Of a DNA stretch of 64,000 bases, positions 46,001 to 53,670 are shown piece by piece. Both the position numbers and the translations under genes were made by a program. The DNA lies in the NCBI RefSeq assembly GCF_001949145.1, contig NW_019091362.1, forward strand, positions 1,348,330 to 1,412,329, given 5' to 3'. Origin of the DNA: Acanthaster planci. Taxonomy: Eukaryota; Echinodermata; Asteroidea; Valvatida; Acanthasteridae. Position 1 is the first letter of the stretch; the number at the start of each line of letters is the position of its first letter. Below the pieces are notes generated by a model. That model made no database searches and was not told the origin of the DNA. It saw only the letters and a list, made by a program, of their open reading frames with translations.

Positions 46001-49000
46001 ATGTACATATACATGTACATAACTGAAGTGGAAGCAACTTGTTGGTACTGTGTTCATGTGCAGTATTGTGCAATCAGATTACTGCAATACGGGTAACTGA
46101 TTACTTTTATAGGTGAGCTGCACGTAAAAGTATTATGTCATCTCCAGTTTTTGCTGGTTTTCAGGCTCTGTTAGGCTACATGTATTTCACTGGGGGGAAG
46201 GACACCTGGCTCGTTTAGGGTTAGCACCTGTCCAGTACCGAAAACAGCCAGAAAATTAAACGTTTCAGGTGTAGAGAACTCACACCCTCAGTGCCAAGGA
46301 AGTGTACTGTAGCCTAATTGATCACTCTGCTGTTACGTAGCGATACCACATACACTAGTCACAGGCTGAATAATGGTTTGAGCTGAAATTGATTTCTGGA
46401 ACTCTGAATCACACCAAGTTTGATAGCTACAGGTAAGATTACAGGTTTGAGTTTACTAGTATCTCAAAAATTTCTGGGGAAGTGTGAAATTAATAGTGTA
46501 CTTATGGTTGGACTTACAGTGTATATGTGAAATTATGCTGATGAAAGTTTCTTCTAGTTCCACGGTATCTCAATTGATCGGAGTTCATGTTTAGAAAGCA
46601 CAAGTGTTTTCTAAGTTTTCGATTTTAAGGGTTTCCCGTGTCAATACCCATTCTTTACAAATGTGTAACCATGAACAAAAAAAATTCCCCGTGAATGCAT
46701 AGGGCCTACAACGTGGAGCAGGCTGGGATTGAACTCGGGCTGCAGACATGAAAGGCAAGGAAAGAACCACATGAGGCAAACCCGAATTCCCTCCCTGAAA
46801 ACATGTACCAAATGATATACATGTATACATGTAACCCACTGCACTAATGTGATGATCTGGGTGATTCCATGAGGTTTGGGCACAATTTGTGACGGTGTCC
46901 TTGTTACATCGGTAACTCTTTCCATCTGCTGTGACCTGTAGAGTAGGTCATTTACTCCGTAAAAATAACATACACCTTTGTATTCAGCCCTGCAAGATGT
47001 ATAACAATGTCAATTTGGAATCCAAACGCAGGGAACCTAGAGCAAGGAACCTTGATGTACATTCAATTACTGCTGGCATGTACACATGTACATGTATACT
47101 GTCTGTGTACAATTGTACACACTTGTTCCTGACCCAATGAAACAACACAGGAGTTGCTACACCACAGGCACTAACAGAAACACCTGTGTACCTGCTACAC
47201 AAGGAAAATGCAAGACTCGGAACTCCCACAACTTGCGCTGTACCCTTCAGTTTATAGAACAACTTTACGATAAATGAACCCACAAATGCTGTCTCGTTAT
47301 TTTATAATCGGGGATTTTTCTGGCTTCATAAACACAGTGTCTACATGCCAGAAATGTGCAGTGCATCCAAGTAAAGACAGACTACTGAATAAAATCCAAT
47401 AAGTGATTCCAGAACTTACTTTTTCTAATGTCCGATACTGCTTCCAACTTGATTGCCTCACAAAGTTTGATGGTTTCGGTTACACTACTGTTTTACAGAA
47501 CGTACATGTGTAAGTTCCAGCAGAGAGATCTTATCTGATCAATATTTCCCCAAATACTACCGGCTGACAGAGAATGCACACCGTGTCATTACACGGACAA
47601 AATAAATTAATTATTGCAACTTTGTATCCTGGATCATGCCCCAATAGCAAATAAACAAACAAAACCAACTTGACCATCTGTATGCACACATAAGACAGTC
47701 CACAGTTCAGTTACTGAACTTTTTTAAAACATGATATCCCCTACCTTGATGATCTTCCATGTTTTCTCAGTTGGAGTGACTGAATAAAATGTTCAAAGCC
47801 GGAATGAACACGACCTATAAGTATATGTCAGCAACAAACATGTTCTATGGAATACTGATTTCAAGGGCGCGAACCCACATCCTGGAATTATAAATTTGCA
47901 TCTCAATGAAGGAAACAAGTGTCAATGCCACTGAATACTGTGGGAGACTTCCATTCATGGCCCTGTGTCTTCACGGTTGCTGATCCCGAGGGAGTTTGCA
48001 GGGTAAAAAGTCAATACCAGTACATACTTTACATGTTCATGTATGAACATGTACACAGTACATACAATAATACACAGTGTTTGTGCAGTACTAATCAATT
48101 GTANNNNNNNNNNNNNNNNNNNNNNNNNNNNNNNNNNNNNNNNNNNNNNNNNNNNNNNNNNNNNNNNNNNNNNNNNNNNNNNNNNNNNNNNNNNNNNNNN
48201 NNNNNNNNNNNNNNNNNNNNNNNNNNNNNNNNNNNNNNNNNNNNNNNGACTGGGGAGGAACCTGAGTGATACACAGTGCGGTAAGTAAGCATTTGAACTA
48301 CATGGTATGCTGCAATGACCTATAGTACAAGTGTGCTGGCACAATGCACCGTTAATTAACTGCCACCTGTACAGTAGCGGTACATGTACATGTACATTCC
48401 TACATGTACATGTACACTTATATTCCCACGTGTGCCAAATGTACATGTACGTACACACTGTACATGTAATCATGTCCGTGGAGTACATGTACTACACATT
48501 GTGAGCATGCATATTGATACAAGCACAGGTATACACGTACATGTGCGTGCAGTCACACATGTACATGTACCACATGCCATTGACTTTTTTTCCCTAAAAT
48601 GATGGTAAATTCGGTTTATGTACATGTACTTGTGTAAATACATGTTAATGTACATAAACCGGTATGTAAAGCTGTGAAGTACAACATGTACATGAACAAC
48701 ATGTACAAACATTCATTCAGGTAGCCTGGCAACTTTCAAGGGCATTATCCGCACAGATAGATTGATACACTAGGCCTACCAGTACCATTAGTTGTATGGG
48801 CAATACTGCATGTGCAATGTACCCCCGGCCGGGTACACGTACTGTACACGGTGTATGGTACATACATGTACACACATCCTCAGGCTGAGGCTCTGCCGTT
48901 TTCTTCAGAATGGTCAACTTCAAATCAATCTTCTCTCCAGTTTTGACCAAGCACAGTGCATGAAATTGTAACATGCTACCAAATCGTAACACCAAGTAGA

Positions 49001-51708
49001 GTTCCCGCACTGGCCAGGGTACAGCAGTGTTTTAATTCAGTTCATTGAGTTCTGTTTTTCTTGGAAATAATCTTCCTCTTGTGCTACATCCAGAGTGTTT
49101 GTAACGTAATTGGCTTCACTGTCTGCCATATTATCAGGTTCCATTTATTACTAGGAAGTTGATGTTGACCTTAAGGTAAGCGACATCCATCCACTCAACC
49201 GCATGCGGGAGATGGCTTGCTCAAGGATTGTAAATCAATTCACTCAGGTACACCTGTAAAGAGCTGGAGGGCAAATGTGACCCACTCTGTGAAAGTGAGT
49301 CTTAAGTCACCAGAGCCACTTTTTGAGTTTTGACAGGGAAAATGAGTTTTTGTTTGATGTATCACTCACTTTGGCATCCTGATGAAAGTGGATACTCCAT
49401 GGTGACAAATGCTGTGGGGTCCTATTGATTTACACTGTGCAAAATTACTCTAAAGGACTTTTTACTCCAAAGTGCATCTGGCGACTTAAGACTCATTTTC
49501 ACAGAGTGGGTCACAAATGTACTTTGTGGGACAATCTGAATGGTCAACTACATGTAGCAATGAATTAATGCTCCTCAGCACTGCCATAAAATGTACCTGT
49601 ACCCTACAGTTTAGCAGGTCCATATTGCATACACGTACAAAAGTGAATCTACGCGGTGCATGCATTTAGCAAGTACATGAAGAAAACGTACATGTACATG
49701 TACAATATCACACATCTTCACTATGATACACTTTTGAAAATTTTACAATGCTATTCCATGACTGTTTAATTTTTTGTTTTCATTTCGTTTTTTTTGCTTG
49801 TTTTCTTTTCGTTTTTTTTATGTTTAACCCTGAACAAATAATTTTATGATTATTTTTAAGTACCTTTGACCTTTTGTAAATATTGGTCGAAGTTTTCAAC
49901 AGGTACATATGTTTATGAATTTCCGTATTCCATGATAAGCTGGTGGCAGCAAACACACCGCATTGTTTCTGCCAGTACTGGGTATGCGCGTGTACTTCTG
50001 AGCATGCCTACATACATGTACCGGTACTTCTGAGCATGTGCACAACTGTAGACAGGGGCCGTTATGTCTGCTGCCACCAGGGTCTCAAAGACTCCCATGC
50101 ACAGTCTTAACGTATCGGTACAGTGCCCGGATAACATTACATATTGCGCATTGTAGACATATGAATATTTTATCAGTAACTGTATCAATGTGCATTCATG
50201 CATTCATGCATGTATTTCAAGTTTCCCCGTGCACTTTAACAGGTTCTTCCAACAGATGCAGTACACACGATACATGTAATGGTCATGTATGAGCACACAG
50301 CCTCAATAAACAAGTTGAATAAGATAAAGAATGTCAGGAGATAAAATCCTTGATTGGCAGATTCTCCTTGTCTTACATATCAATATCCATCTACATGTAC
50401 ATGTATGGAAATGCCTTTTAGACAAAAAAAATACAAACACAGAAAACCTAGTCAAAATACATTAAAGAAATTTTGCTCTGAGCTTGGAGTGTTTTGTAGC
50501 TTACAATGACGATGTATGACATTTACATGAAGGTCTTTGACGGTGCTAGCTAGAGAGCTCCAGCGTAAAGCACATCGTAGCGGTACCAGGAGTTTTCCCA
50601 CTAAAGGTTCTAAACTGCAATACAATCTATATGTACATGGAGTTCCCACAAGAAACATTGCAATGATGAGTGTATGTAAATGCATGTTCCCACAGCCACG
50701 AATCAAGTACATGTGGGTCATTCTACATGCAAAAACTTTGGGGTCCATTTTCCTGTTCCTGTTACATCTGGCATTTGATTTTAAATCTTTAGAACTTATT
50801 GTTTAATTTCCAAGACTGCATAAGTACTGCAAATTACTGGTCAAACTACAATAATTTGAAATCAATTTCAGTGATACATCCCTTGTCAAACTTGTCAGAT
50901 GGTTGTCAGAGCTAACAGGGACAGAAAAATATCACACTTTGGACCCCAAATTTATAGAATGACCTACATGTAGATGTAACTCTTTACAATAGAAAGCTAG
51001 CCATACTCTACATGTACTATGCAGCTCTAGGGAAATTTTACACTAAACACTCTATAGATGTACATGATTTCCCGCACTGTACCGGTAGTTGTGGGGACGT
51101 ACATGGACACTCGATATTTCACCTATTTTGTGTGGACTGCAAATGTTGTGGGGACTCAGAAATGTGCCCACAACTCGGTTCAAATTTTGCTAACAAAAGA
51201 ACTTGTCCCCTGAATGCAATGAATGCCTACCCTGACCTCCCGGTACATGTATGGTACATTTACTTGCTGCTAATAGTGTACATGTAATCCCACACAGTCA
51301 AACAAGGCTTGCTTTAAATGTCAGTATTAATACATGTGTGGTCACAAATAAACTACCAAAACAAACATGAACCAGGCATGAGTTCCCAAGCAAAGTGTCC
51401 ACTAATTCAACGTCAACATGTTCACAAGCTGGTCACAGAAATTCACAATTTTTTCTGAACTATAGTACATGTATAATGCAAGCATAGCGATACATGTCTG
51501 CCAAAACCAGGCAGCTGCAACATCACAGTCTCAGCACATCGACCTGATGAAGGTGCATCACACCAGCAGCTCTGGCCACATCTACAGGTACCGGAATCAT
51601 AAGACTTTTTTCAATTTGCGAATCAGCAAAATGTTTACCTTGAGCGGCATCTGCCCCTTCCTCCACTTTCTTGCTCCCTTTCCGAAATTTCTTGGCCAAG
51701 AAACTCAT
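15955..51708 (-). CDS. PLCD: Phosphoinositide phospholipase C, delta type
   Basis: Calcium-dependent enzyme that cleaves PI(4,5)P2 at the membrane into IP3 and diacylglycerol. Twenty-two coding exons join with matching phases to 792 codons including stop, a normal length for PLC-delta. Domain order: PH (about residues 24-150), EF-hands (153-253), X box (about 285-450), acidic linker (450-525), Y box (527-650), C2 (655-785). Using rat PLC-delta1 numbering from established knowledge, the catalytic H311 and H356 correspond to H322 and H367. The calcium ligands N312, E341, D343 and E390 correspond to N323, E352, D354 and E401. The substrate residues K438, K440, S522, R549 and Y551 correspond to K449, K451, S564, R591 and Y593. 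All are kept. There is no N-terminal RasGEF and no SH2/SH3 insert, which excludes the gamma and epsilon classes. The C2 domain is terminal, which excludes beta. The delta subtype (1, 3 or 4) cannot be told. Confidence 0.96.
16553..16699 (-). CDS. PLCD: PLCD exon: C2 domain, second half
   Basis: Contains [32 protein letters not shown] and [14 protein letters not shown]. The DQD pair (D741, D743) aligns with the calcium-binding D706 and D708 of rat PLC-delta1. Phase 1 on both sides. Confidence 0.97.
17388..17508 (-). CDS. PLCD: PLCD exon: C2 domain, first half
   Basis: Starts [11 protein letters not shown], then [13 protein letters not shown] and ends TNTVEDN. D689 aligns with calcium ligand D653 of rat PLC-delta1. 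Acceptor GCTTTCAG, donor AACG|GTTAGT. Confidence 0.97.
18005..18066 (-). CDS. PLCD: PLCD exon: Y-C2 linker
   Basis: Short exon of 62 bases encoding [20 protein letters not shown] between the barrel and the C2 domain. Enters in phase 1, leaves in phase 0 at AGG|GTGAGA. Confidence 0.93.
18523..18995 (+). repeat. 12/24-bp minisatellite, GGACTTGTGAAG / GGACTTGTGACT
   Basis: Two 12-bp variants alternate to give a 24-bp higher-order unit, with occasional substitutions (GGC for GAC, CCTG for CTTG). Because 24 is divisible by three, most frames on both strands stay open and produce false proteins of VTGLVKGL or TCEGTCDW type. True length is unknown because of the gap at 18670-18818. Confidence 0.93.
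18670..18818. other. Assembly gap (149 N)
   Basis: A run of N inside the minisatellite; the tandem array was probably not resolved by the assembly. Confidence 0.99.
19192..19299 (-). CDS. PLCD: PLCD exon: Y box, C-terminal part
   Basis: Reads [19 protein letters not shown], then [17 protein letters not shown], the characteristic end of the Y half-barrel. Phase 1 to phase 1, with donor AAAG|GTAAAA. Confidence 0.97.
20051..20230 (-). CDS. PLCD: PLCD exon: Y box core
   Basis: Sixty residues including [32 protein letters not shown] and [15 protein letters not shown]564, R591 and Y593 align with the phosphoinositide-binding S522, R549 and Y551 of rat PLC-delta1. Confidence 0.98.
21431..21521 (-). 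CDS. PLCD: PLCD exon: start of Y box
   Basis: Reads [20 protein letters not shown], then [10 protein letters not shown], matching the family's LSDMVIYCKSVHF. Acceptor TTTTTCCCACAG, donor AACC|GTAAGT. Confidence 0.96.
21728..21808. repeat. (CAAA)n-like A-rich simple repeat
   Basis: An imperfect run of CAAA and CACA units (ACAAACAAACAAACACC and similar) in a PLCD intron; T/G-rich in the transcript. Confidence 0.85.
21949..22190 (+). mobile_element. tRNA-derived SINE, 5'-truncated
   Basis: A pol III B-box-like GGTTCGAATCC at 21973-21983 sits in a short T-arm-like GTGG...CCCAC stem. Upstream bases resemble the variable and anticodon part, but no A box or acceptor stem is present. A non-tRNA body with CATGGGTTTCCCCGATAT follows, ending in the AT-rich tail CAAAATAATAAAG. 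It lies in a PLCD intron, antisense to the gene. Confidence 0.55.
23336..23413 (-). CDS. PLCD: PLCD exon: end of X-Y linker
   Basis: Twenty-six codons, phase 0 to 0: [20 protein letters not shown], then SVSRIE. Acceptor CCAAAG, donor GAG|GTAAAG. It joins the acidic linker to the Y box. Confidence 0.9.
24322..24342 (-). CDS. PLCD: PLCD 21-base microexon in the X-Y linker
   Basis: Encodes SSKKEGQ between a good acceptor (CTTCTTCTGACAG) and donor (CAG|GTTTGT). Both neighbouring exons are phase 0 and the length is a multiple of three, so it can be included or skipped without a frame change. No homology can be judged at this length. The call rests on splice sites and phase. Confidence 0.6.
24780..25020. 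mobile_element. Palindromic MITE, family A copy 2
   Basis: Contains ATGTGACCTGTAGTAGGTAT, CAAACATGGCATCCTCCCAT, AGCTAAGTGTGTTTTAAG and a centre with CAGCACATCAGTAGTCT. It ends with inverted GGCTTTATTTCTGG and ACTTTGCTAAGGGGGGAC. Same family and orientation as 2438-2623. It lies in a PLCD intron. Confidence 0.66.
25254..25385 (-). CDS. PLCD: PLCD exon: acidic X-Y linker
   Basis: Forty-four codons: [11 protein letters not shown], then a strongly acidic stretch [20 protein letters not shown], ending VAKKEKK. In PLC enzymes this linker occludes the active site until membrane binding repels it. K451 near the start is the counterpart of substrate-binding K440. Confidence 0.94.
25960..26042 (-). 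CDS. PLCD: PLCD exon: end of X box
   Basis: Reads [20 protein letters not shown], then KGRVLVK, matching LPSPEQLKGKILLKGKK of the family. K449, the last residue, aligns with K438 of rat PLC-delta1. Confidence 0.96.
26188..26273 (-). CDS. PLCD: PLCD exon: X box, LSLENHC motif
   Basis: Reads [20 protein letters not shown], then HHLKTTFG. E401 is the calcium ligand equivalent to E390. The donor GGCA|GTATCC is a weak 5' splice site. Confidence 0.96.
26665..26785 (-). CDS. PLCD: PLCD exon: X box, YHGHTLTSK motif
   Basis: Contains [18 protein letters not shown] and [19 protein letters not shown]354 is a calcium ligand, and H367 is the second catalytic histidine (H356 in rat). Confidence 0.98.
27603..27688 (-). 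CDS. PLCD: PLCD exon: X box, [12 protein letters not shown] motif
   Basis: Reads [20 protein letters not shown], then QRGCRCVE. E352 is a calcium ligand (E341 in rat). Donor GAGT|GTGAGT in phase 1; the leucine codon of VELDCW is split here. Confidence 0.98.
28142..28173 (+). repeat. G-rich tract with quadruplex potential
   Basis: Successive runs of 4-7 guanines separated by one or two bases (GGGGGGGAGGGGGCGGGGGC, then AGGGGAGGGGG). It lies within a PLCD intron. The PLCD transcript itself is C-rich here, so any RNA quadruplex would need antisense transcription. Confidence 0.8.
28709..28826 (-). CDS. PLCD: PLCD exon: start of X box, catalytic histidine
   Basis: Reads [20 protein letters not shown], then [19 protein letters not shown]322 is the first catalytic histidine (H311 in rat PLC-delta1) and N323 a calcium ligand (N312). 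The TYL of SSHNTYL is completed by the next exon. Confidence 0.98.
29142..29467. mobile_element. Foldback element enclosing a tRNA-like SINE head
   Basis: The ends are 19-bp inverted repeats (TTAATGACAGGTTTTGCCC; one mismatch). A second inverted pair of 31 bp follows inward, 29180-29210 and 29377-29407 (core ACTCAGTGCTTGTC, GAGAGCTTGC). The centre, about 29280-29356, has an A-box-like TGGTCAAGTGGTTA and a B-box-like GGTTTAAGTCC in a perfect 5-bp GTGGG/CCCAC stem. It lies in a PLCD intron. Confidence 0.7.
30505..30565 (+). mobile_element. Possible tRNA-derived SINE fragment
   Basis: GATGAGGGTTCCAAGCCCATC resembles a T-arm with a B box. Upstream TTAGTTAAAGGTGTCTACTC could be a decayed D-arm and anticodon region. 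No tail or second copy was recognised. Confidence 0.3.
30685..30778 (-). CDS. PLCD: PLCD exon: EF-hand to X-box connector
   Basis: Reads [20 protein letters not shown], then [20 protein letters not shown] matches the family's LIERYEPSE. Phase 0 in, phase 1 out (GATG|GTATGT). Confidence 0.95.
31341..31461. other. Assembly gap (121 N)
   Basis: A run of N in the PLCD intron between 30778 and 32601; no expected coding phase is interrupted. Confidence 0.99.
32182..32242. repeat. Perfect 15-bp inverted repeat
   Basis: ATTGGGCACTGGTCT at 32182-32196 and its exact inverse at 32228-32242. The loop contains a further palindrome GAGAGGATCCTCTC (32211-32224). The right arm merges with a CCCAATTTCACA element end. 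Confidence 0.85.
32236..32374. mobile_element. Short MITE-like element with CCAATTTCACA ends
   Basis: The left end GCCCAATTTCACAAAATGG and the right end, inverted, GGCACAATTTCACAGAGG are imperfect TIRs about 139 bp apart. Similar GGGCCYAATTTC fragments occur near 31898 and 10250. It lies in a PLCD intron. Confidence 0.42.
32601..32667 (-). CDS. PLCD: PLCD exon: EF-hand region
   Basis: Reads [20 protein letters not shown], then MK. It forms the third EF-lobe helix region. Enters in phase 2, leaves in phase 0 (AAG|GTATGT). Confidence 0.93.
32668..39022. other. PLCD intron of 6.4 kb
   Basis: No exon fits between the two phase-2-compatible flanking exons. The intron is AT-rich. It contains a minus-strand SINE-like head near 34875-34935, scattered TACATGTAC motifs and no long open frame with family similarity. 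Confidence 0.6.
34875..34935 (-). mobile_element. tRNA-derived SINE head
   Basis: On the minus strand it reads CCGCTCTAGTAGGCACGAGG, then TCATAAGTTCAAATCACAC and CCAAGTTAGCTT. This follows the element near 29300 (CTAGTA, GGAGGTC, B box, then CAAGTAAGCTT), so both belong to one SINE family. A-box side is weak. Confidence 0.5.
39023..39126 (-). CDS. PLCD: PLCD exon: second EF-hand
   Basis: Reads [20 protein letters not shown], then [14 protein letters not shown]. The loop lacks the canonical spacing of acidic ligands, so calcium binding here is unlikely. Acceptor TACACATCAG, donor in phase 2. Confidence 0.95.
39845..39974 (-). CDS. PLCD: PLCD exon: first EF-hand
   Basis: Reads [20 protein letters not shown], then [20 protein letters not shown]. 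The [12 protein letters not shown] loop has acidic or polar residues at positions 1, 3, 5, 7, 9 and 12, a canonical calcium-binding loop. The donor GAG|GTACATGTAC is itself a copy of the local palindromic repeat motif. Confidence 0.97.
40195..40352. repeat. Degenerate CAAGTC tandem repeat
   Basis: About ten imperfect units ending in CAAGTC or CAAGTT (TCATCTCAAGTC, TAATCTCAAGTC and similar) in the PLCD intron next to the PH exon. It may be an eroded relative of the ACTTGTGA minisatellite at 18523-18995. Confidence 0.6.
40469..40703 (-). CDS. PLCD: PLCD exon: PH domain, C-terminal part
   Basis: Contains [37 protein letters not shown] and [17 protein letters not shown], the beta-5 to alpha-1 part of the PH domain with its invariant tryptophan. 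The acceptor that keeps phase is CTGTTACCAG at 40704; using the nearer TTCAG instead would break the frame. The donor GCCGC|GTATCC is weak. Confidence 0.95.
41063..41215 (-). CDS. PLCD: PLCD exon: PH domain, N-terminal part
   Basis: Reads [20 protein letters not shown], then [20 protein letters not shown]. The basic residues KFIKIR and SKTYSR lie where rat PLC-delta1 binds PI(4,5)P2 and IP3. The exon enters in phase 1; two different upstream exons fit that phase. Confidence 0.95.
41331..41434 (-). CDS. PLCD: PLCD alternative N-terminal exon
   Basis: Acceptor TTTTATTTCAG and donor AGGG|GTATGA, ending in phase 1 like the exon at 51639. An in-frame ATG gives [12 protein letters not shown] joined to V-NPVLQ. 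If the 51639 exon were spliced in ahead, its own reading frame would stop here at once. This exon therefore appears to be an alternative, with its start at that ATG. It would give a 780-residue protein. Confidence 0.6.
43771..44008. mobile_element. TIR element, family C (GGGTCATTCTATAAA ends)
   Basis: The right end GACTTTATAGAATGTCCCAC is inverted relative to a decayed left end GGGTCAGAAATTTGAGGTCC. It carries an internal TCCTCGTCACATCTG and GAACTTTAGAAC. The copy at 50713-50966 has the same blocks in the same order. Confidence 0.6.
46670..46740 (-). mobile_element. Possible SINE fragment
   Basis: On the minus strand it has CCCGAGTTCAATCCCAGCC, a B-box-like match, followed by GTGAATGCAT-type sequence and an A/T-rich stretch. 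No A box was found. Confidence 0.3.
48104..48247. other. Assembly gap (144 N)
   Basis: A run of N within the repeat-dense PLCD 5' intron. Confidence 0.99.
49278..49513. mobile_element. MITE with 37-bp TIRs and 6-bp target duplication
   Basis: Left TIR 49278-49314 and right TIR 49477-49513 match at 35 of 37 positions (TGACCCACTCTGTGAAA, GAGTCTTAAGTC). The flanks are an exact CAAATG on both sides, 49272-49277 and 49514-49519. The element is 236 bp with no coding capacity. It lies in a PLCD intron. Confidence 0.9.
50713..50966. mobile_element. TIR element, family C copy
   Basis: Left GGGTCATTCTACATGC...TTTGGGGTCC and right GGACCCCAAATTTATAGAATGACC are inverted. Internal TTCCTGTTACATCTG (50756-50770) is shared with three other places in the window. 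254 bp, in a PLCD intron. Confidence 0.72.
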
Positions 51709-51749
51709 CTCCTTGTCAGACTTCGCTCCTTCCCGGTAATATCCTCTCA
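51639..51749 (-). CDS. PLCD: PLCD N-terminal exon
   Basis: The frame ends GADAAQ-G with donor CAAG|GTAAAC in phase 1, which joins the PH exon at 41215 as Q-V-NPVLQ. The start used here is ATG at 51708, [18 protein letters not shown]. An in-frame ATG at 51765 (MSVLTVRGYYREG) would add 19 residues if the exon is itself a transcription start rather than having an acceptor at CTAACAG (51750). The lysine-rich start is a plausible membrane-contact patch. Confidence 0.68.
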
Positions 51750-52725
51750 CTGTTAGAACAGACATGGGATTATCAATTTCAAAAGTTGGACAATTTGTAG
51801 AGTCTACAAATTATTGACGTGCCCAGTTCGCATGCAACAAGACATAAAACGATGACTGCAAGTGGTGTGCTCAACTGTAAGCAGAATTCCTGAATATTAG
51901 CAAACATCAAATGGGTACAAAAATAAACATTATTTCTTGTCAATCTGCGCTTGAAAATTACAACGCAAGGTTTGTCCAAAAGGAGGCAAGACAAAATAAA
52001 ACTCACATTTCTTGGAGATGGGAAAATAAAAATTACATGTACATGTAGTCTGTAGGGTAGTGAGAGAAGTGCTATTTAGCACAGGTGTACATACATGTAC
52101 ATGTACATGTACACTACCAACCCAAATACACACCCTAACCACAGACTTCTGCCCCTCAGTCAACGCAACTAACGATTAACCCTGCCCCCACAGTCACCCT
52201 CAACAACGTTCCACACCATCCAGCCACTCAAGTAACCTGTGCACTCAGAGGAATAAACACACAAATCACACCCTTCCCGTTGGCTGTCATCCACTTTACA
52301 ACCAGTAGGAGCTAGTAGGAGCTAGAAACGCGTTTCGAAAAGGGGAGAAAAAAAGGAAACCTTTATTTGTGGCCGGAGCAGTCAAGGACACTTCTTGATT
52401 GAAAACACTATGCCATTCATAAATTGCAGGACAATCTCCTACCCACAACTTAATTGCCACTATTGACAAGCTAATGATAAAAGGCAGAATGACTTTTATG
52501 ATGCTTGCCCGGTCAACTATACATTTCCAGGGTAACTTTTATCACAATGTACACATTGATGTCACTCGATAATTTGTTTGGTTTAAAGGGATACTAAAAC
52601 AGTTCTGTAGGATTGTCCATTGAGTTTCAGTCGATGGTAATGTGAGTTTTTTACTCACATCAAAGGCTTCAACAACTCTACACATAATATATGAAGTATT
52701 CTGGAGGCAAAGTGAAACTAAGAAT

Positions 52726-53235
52726 TAGCTGTTCCCAATCTCAATTGGGAACAACTTTTGTAAACGTTAAATTTTTTTCCTTTTCTTTATCCACTTTTTT
52801 TTCTGCAAGGCACTTTGGCAATTATTTTAAGTCTGATCGATTTCAAACTTGGTATAGTAATTAACCATCATCAAAAGATGTGCCGCGAAACTTTTTGTAA
52901 TCGTGACGTCATTAGGGGTCACATGACCTCCATTCAAATGTTCATTCTTTACAGTCTAATAAGTAGTAAACTATTTGACTGATTTTACTCAAATTTGGTA
53001 TGCACATAGTCAGGGACGTGTTACAGATGAAAATTGATAACTTGACCTCATGTGACCTCTACTTCCGGTTTGAACGGAAGTTGTATTTTAACACACACAT
53101 CGTCATATCTCATGAACTATACGTTCAATTGCAGTGATAATTTGTTTTTCAGTTATTTGTAATCCAATTAATTGCAAACTTATGATACTTGTTGACAGTC
53201 ATCAAAAGAAATAAAACACATTTTGGGAACAGCTA
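52726..53235. mobile_element. 510-bp element with TAGCTGTTCCCAA termini
   Basis: Perfect 13-bp inverted termini, 52726-52738 and 53223-53235. The left end continues into the palindrome GTTCCCAATCTCAATTGGGAAC. The interior has ACTTGGTATAGTAATTAACC, GGTCACATGACCTCC and ACTTCCGGTTTGAACGGAAG. No coding capacity. It lies in the PLCD first intron. Confidence 0.72.
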
Positions 53236-53670
53236 TGTGTTTGTTCACAAACACATTTTCTCTAGTTTCAATTAAAAGTTGACTTTACCTACATGTACTT
53301 GAAATAAATTTAATCCTTACAAAAACATTAGCTTTTAGAGAAAAATACAAACTGAAGGAATTATCAAATTTTCATTCAATATACATGTACATGTACACAT
53401 CACTTGGAAATGGTTGCCTTCTAAAGTTCTGAATCTCTCCAACACAGGTAACAGGTAAACAAAACTCTATCTGAAGTCTATTTTCCTGGTTTCAGTTTCC
53501 AATGGGGAAATAATATAAGTTATACTTTACTTGAGTAATCTGATTACATGCACACAGTAATTGCTCCTTCGCTGTAATGCACGCAGCTCTAAAGGTGTTT
53601 TGATTTTCAAACTTATGATTATTATTTGATTATCAACCTTAAATCTATGTGACTAGCTTTTATTAGTAAT

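Larger units (their letters stand above)
44440..48700. repeat. Cluster of (ATGTAC)n and ACCGGTAC palindromic repeats
   Basis: Many short self-complementary runs, for example GTACATGTACATGTAC near 44465, TACATGTACCGGTACATA near 45794, GTACATGTACATATACATG near 45998 and GTACATGTACATGTACAT near 48379. Outliers continue to about 52115. All lie in the PLCD 5' intron. Confidence 0.85.
41435..51638. other. PLCD 5' intron region, repeat-dense
   Basis: About 10 kb between the two alternative N-terminal exons. It is crowded with TACATGTAC and ACCGGTAC palindromes and holds TIR elements at 43771-44008, 49278-49513 and 50713-50966 plus an assembly gap. No further exon could be supported. Confidence 0.6.
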
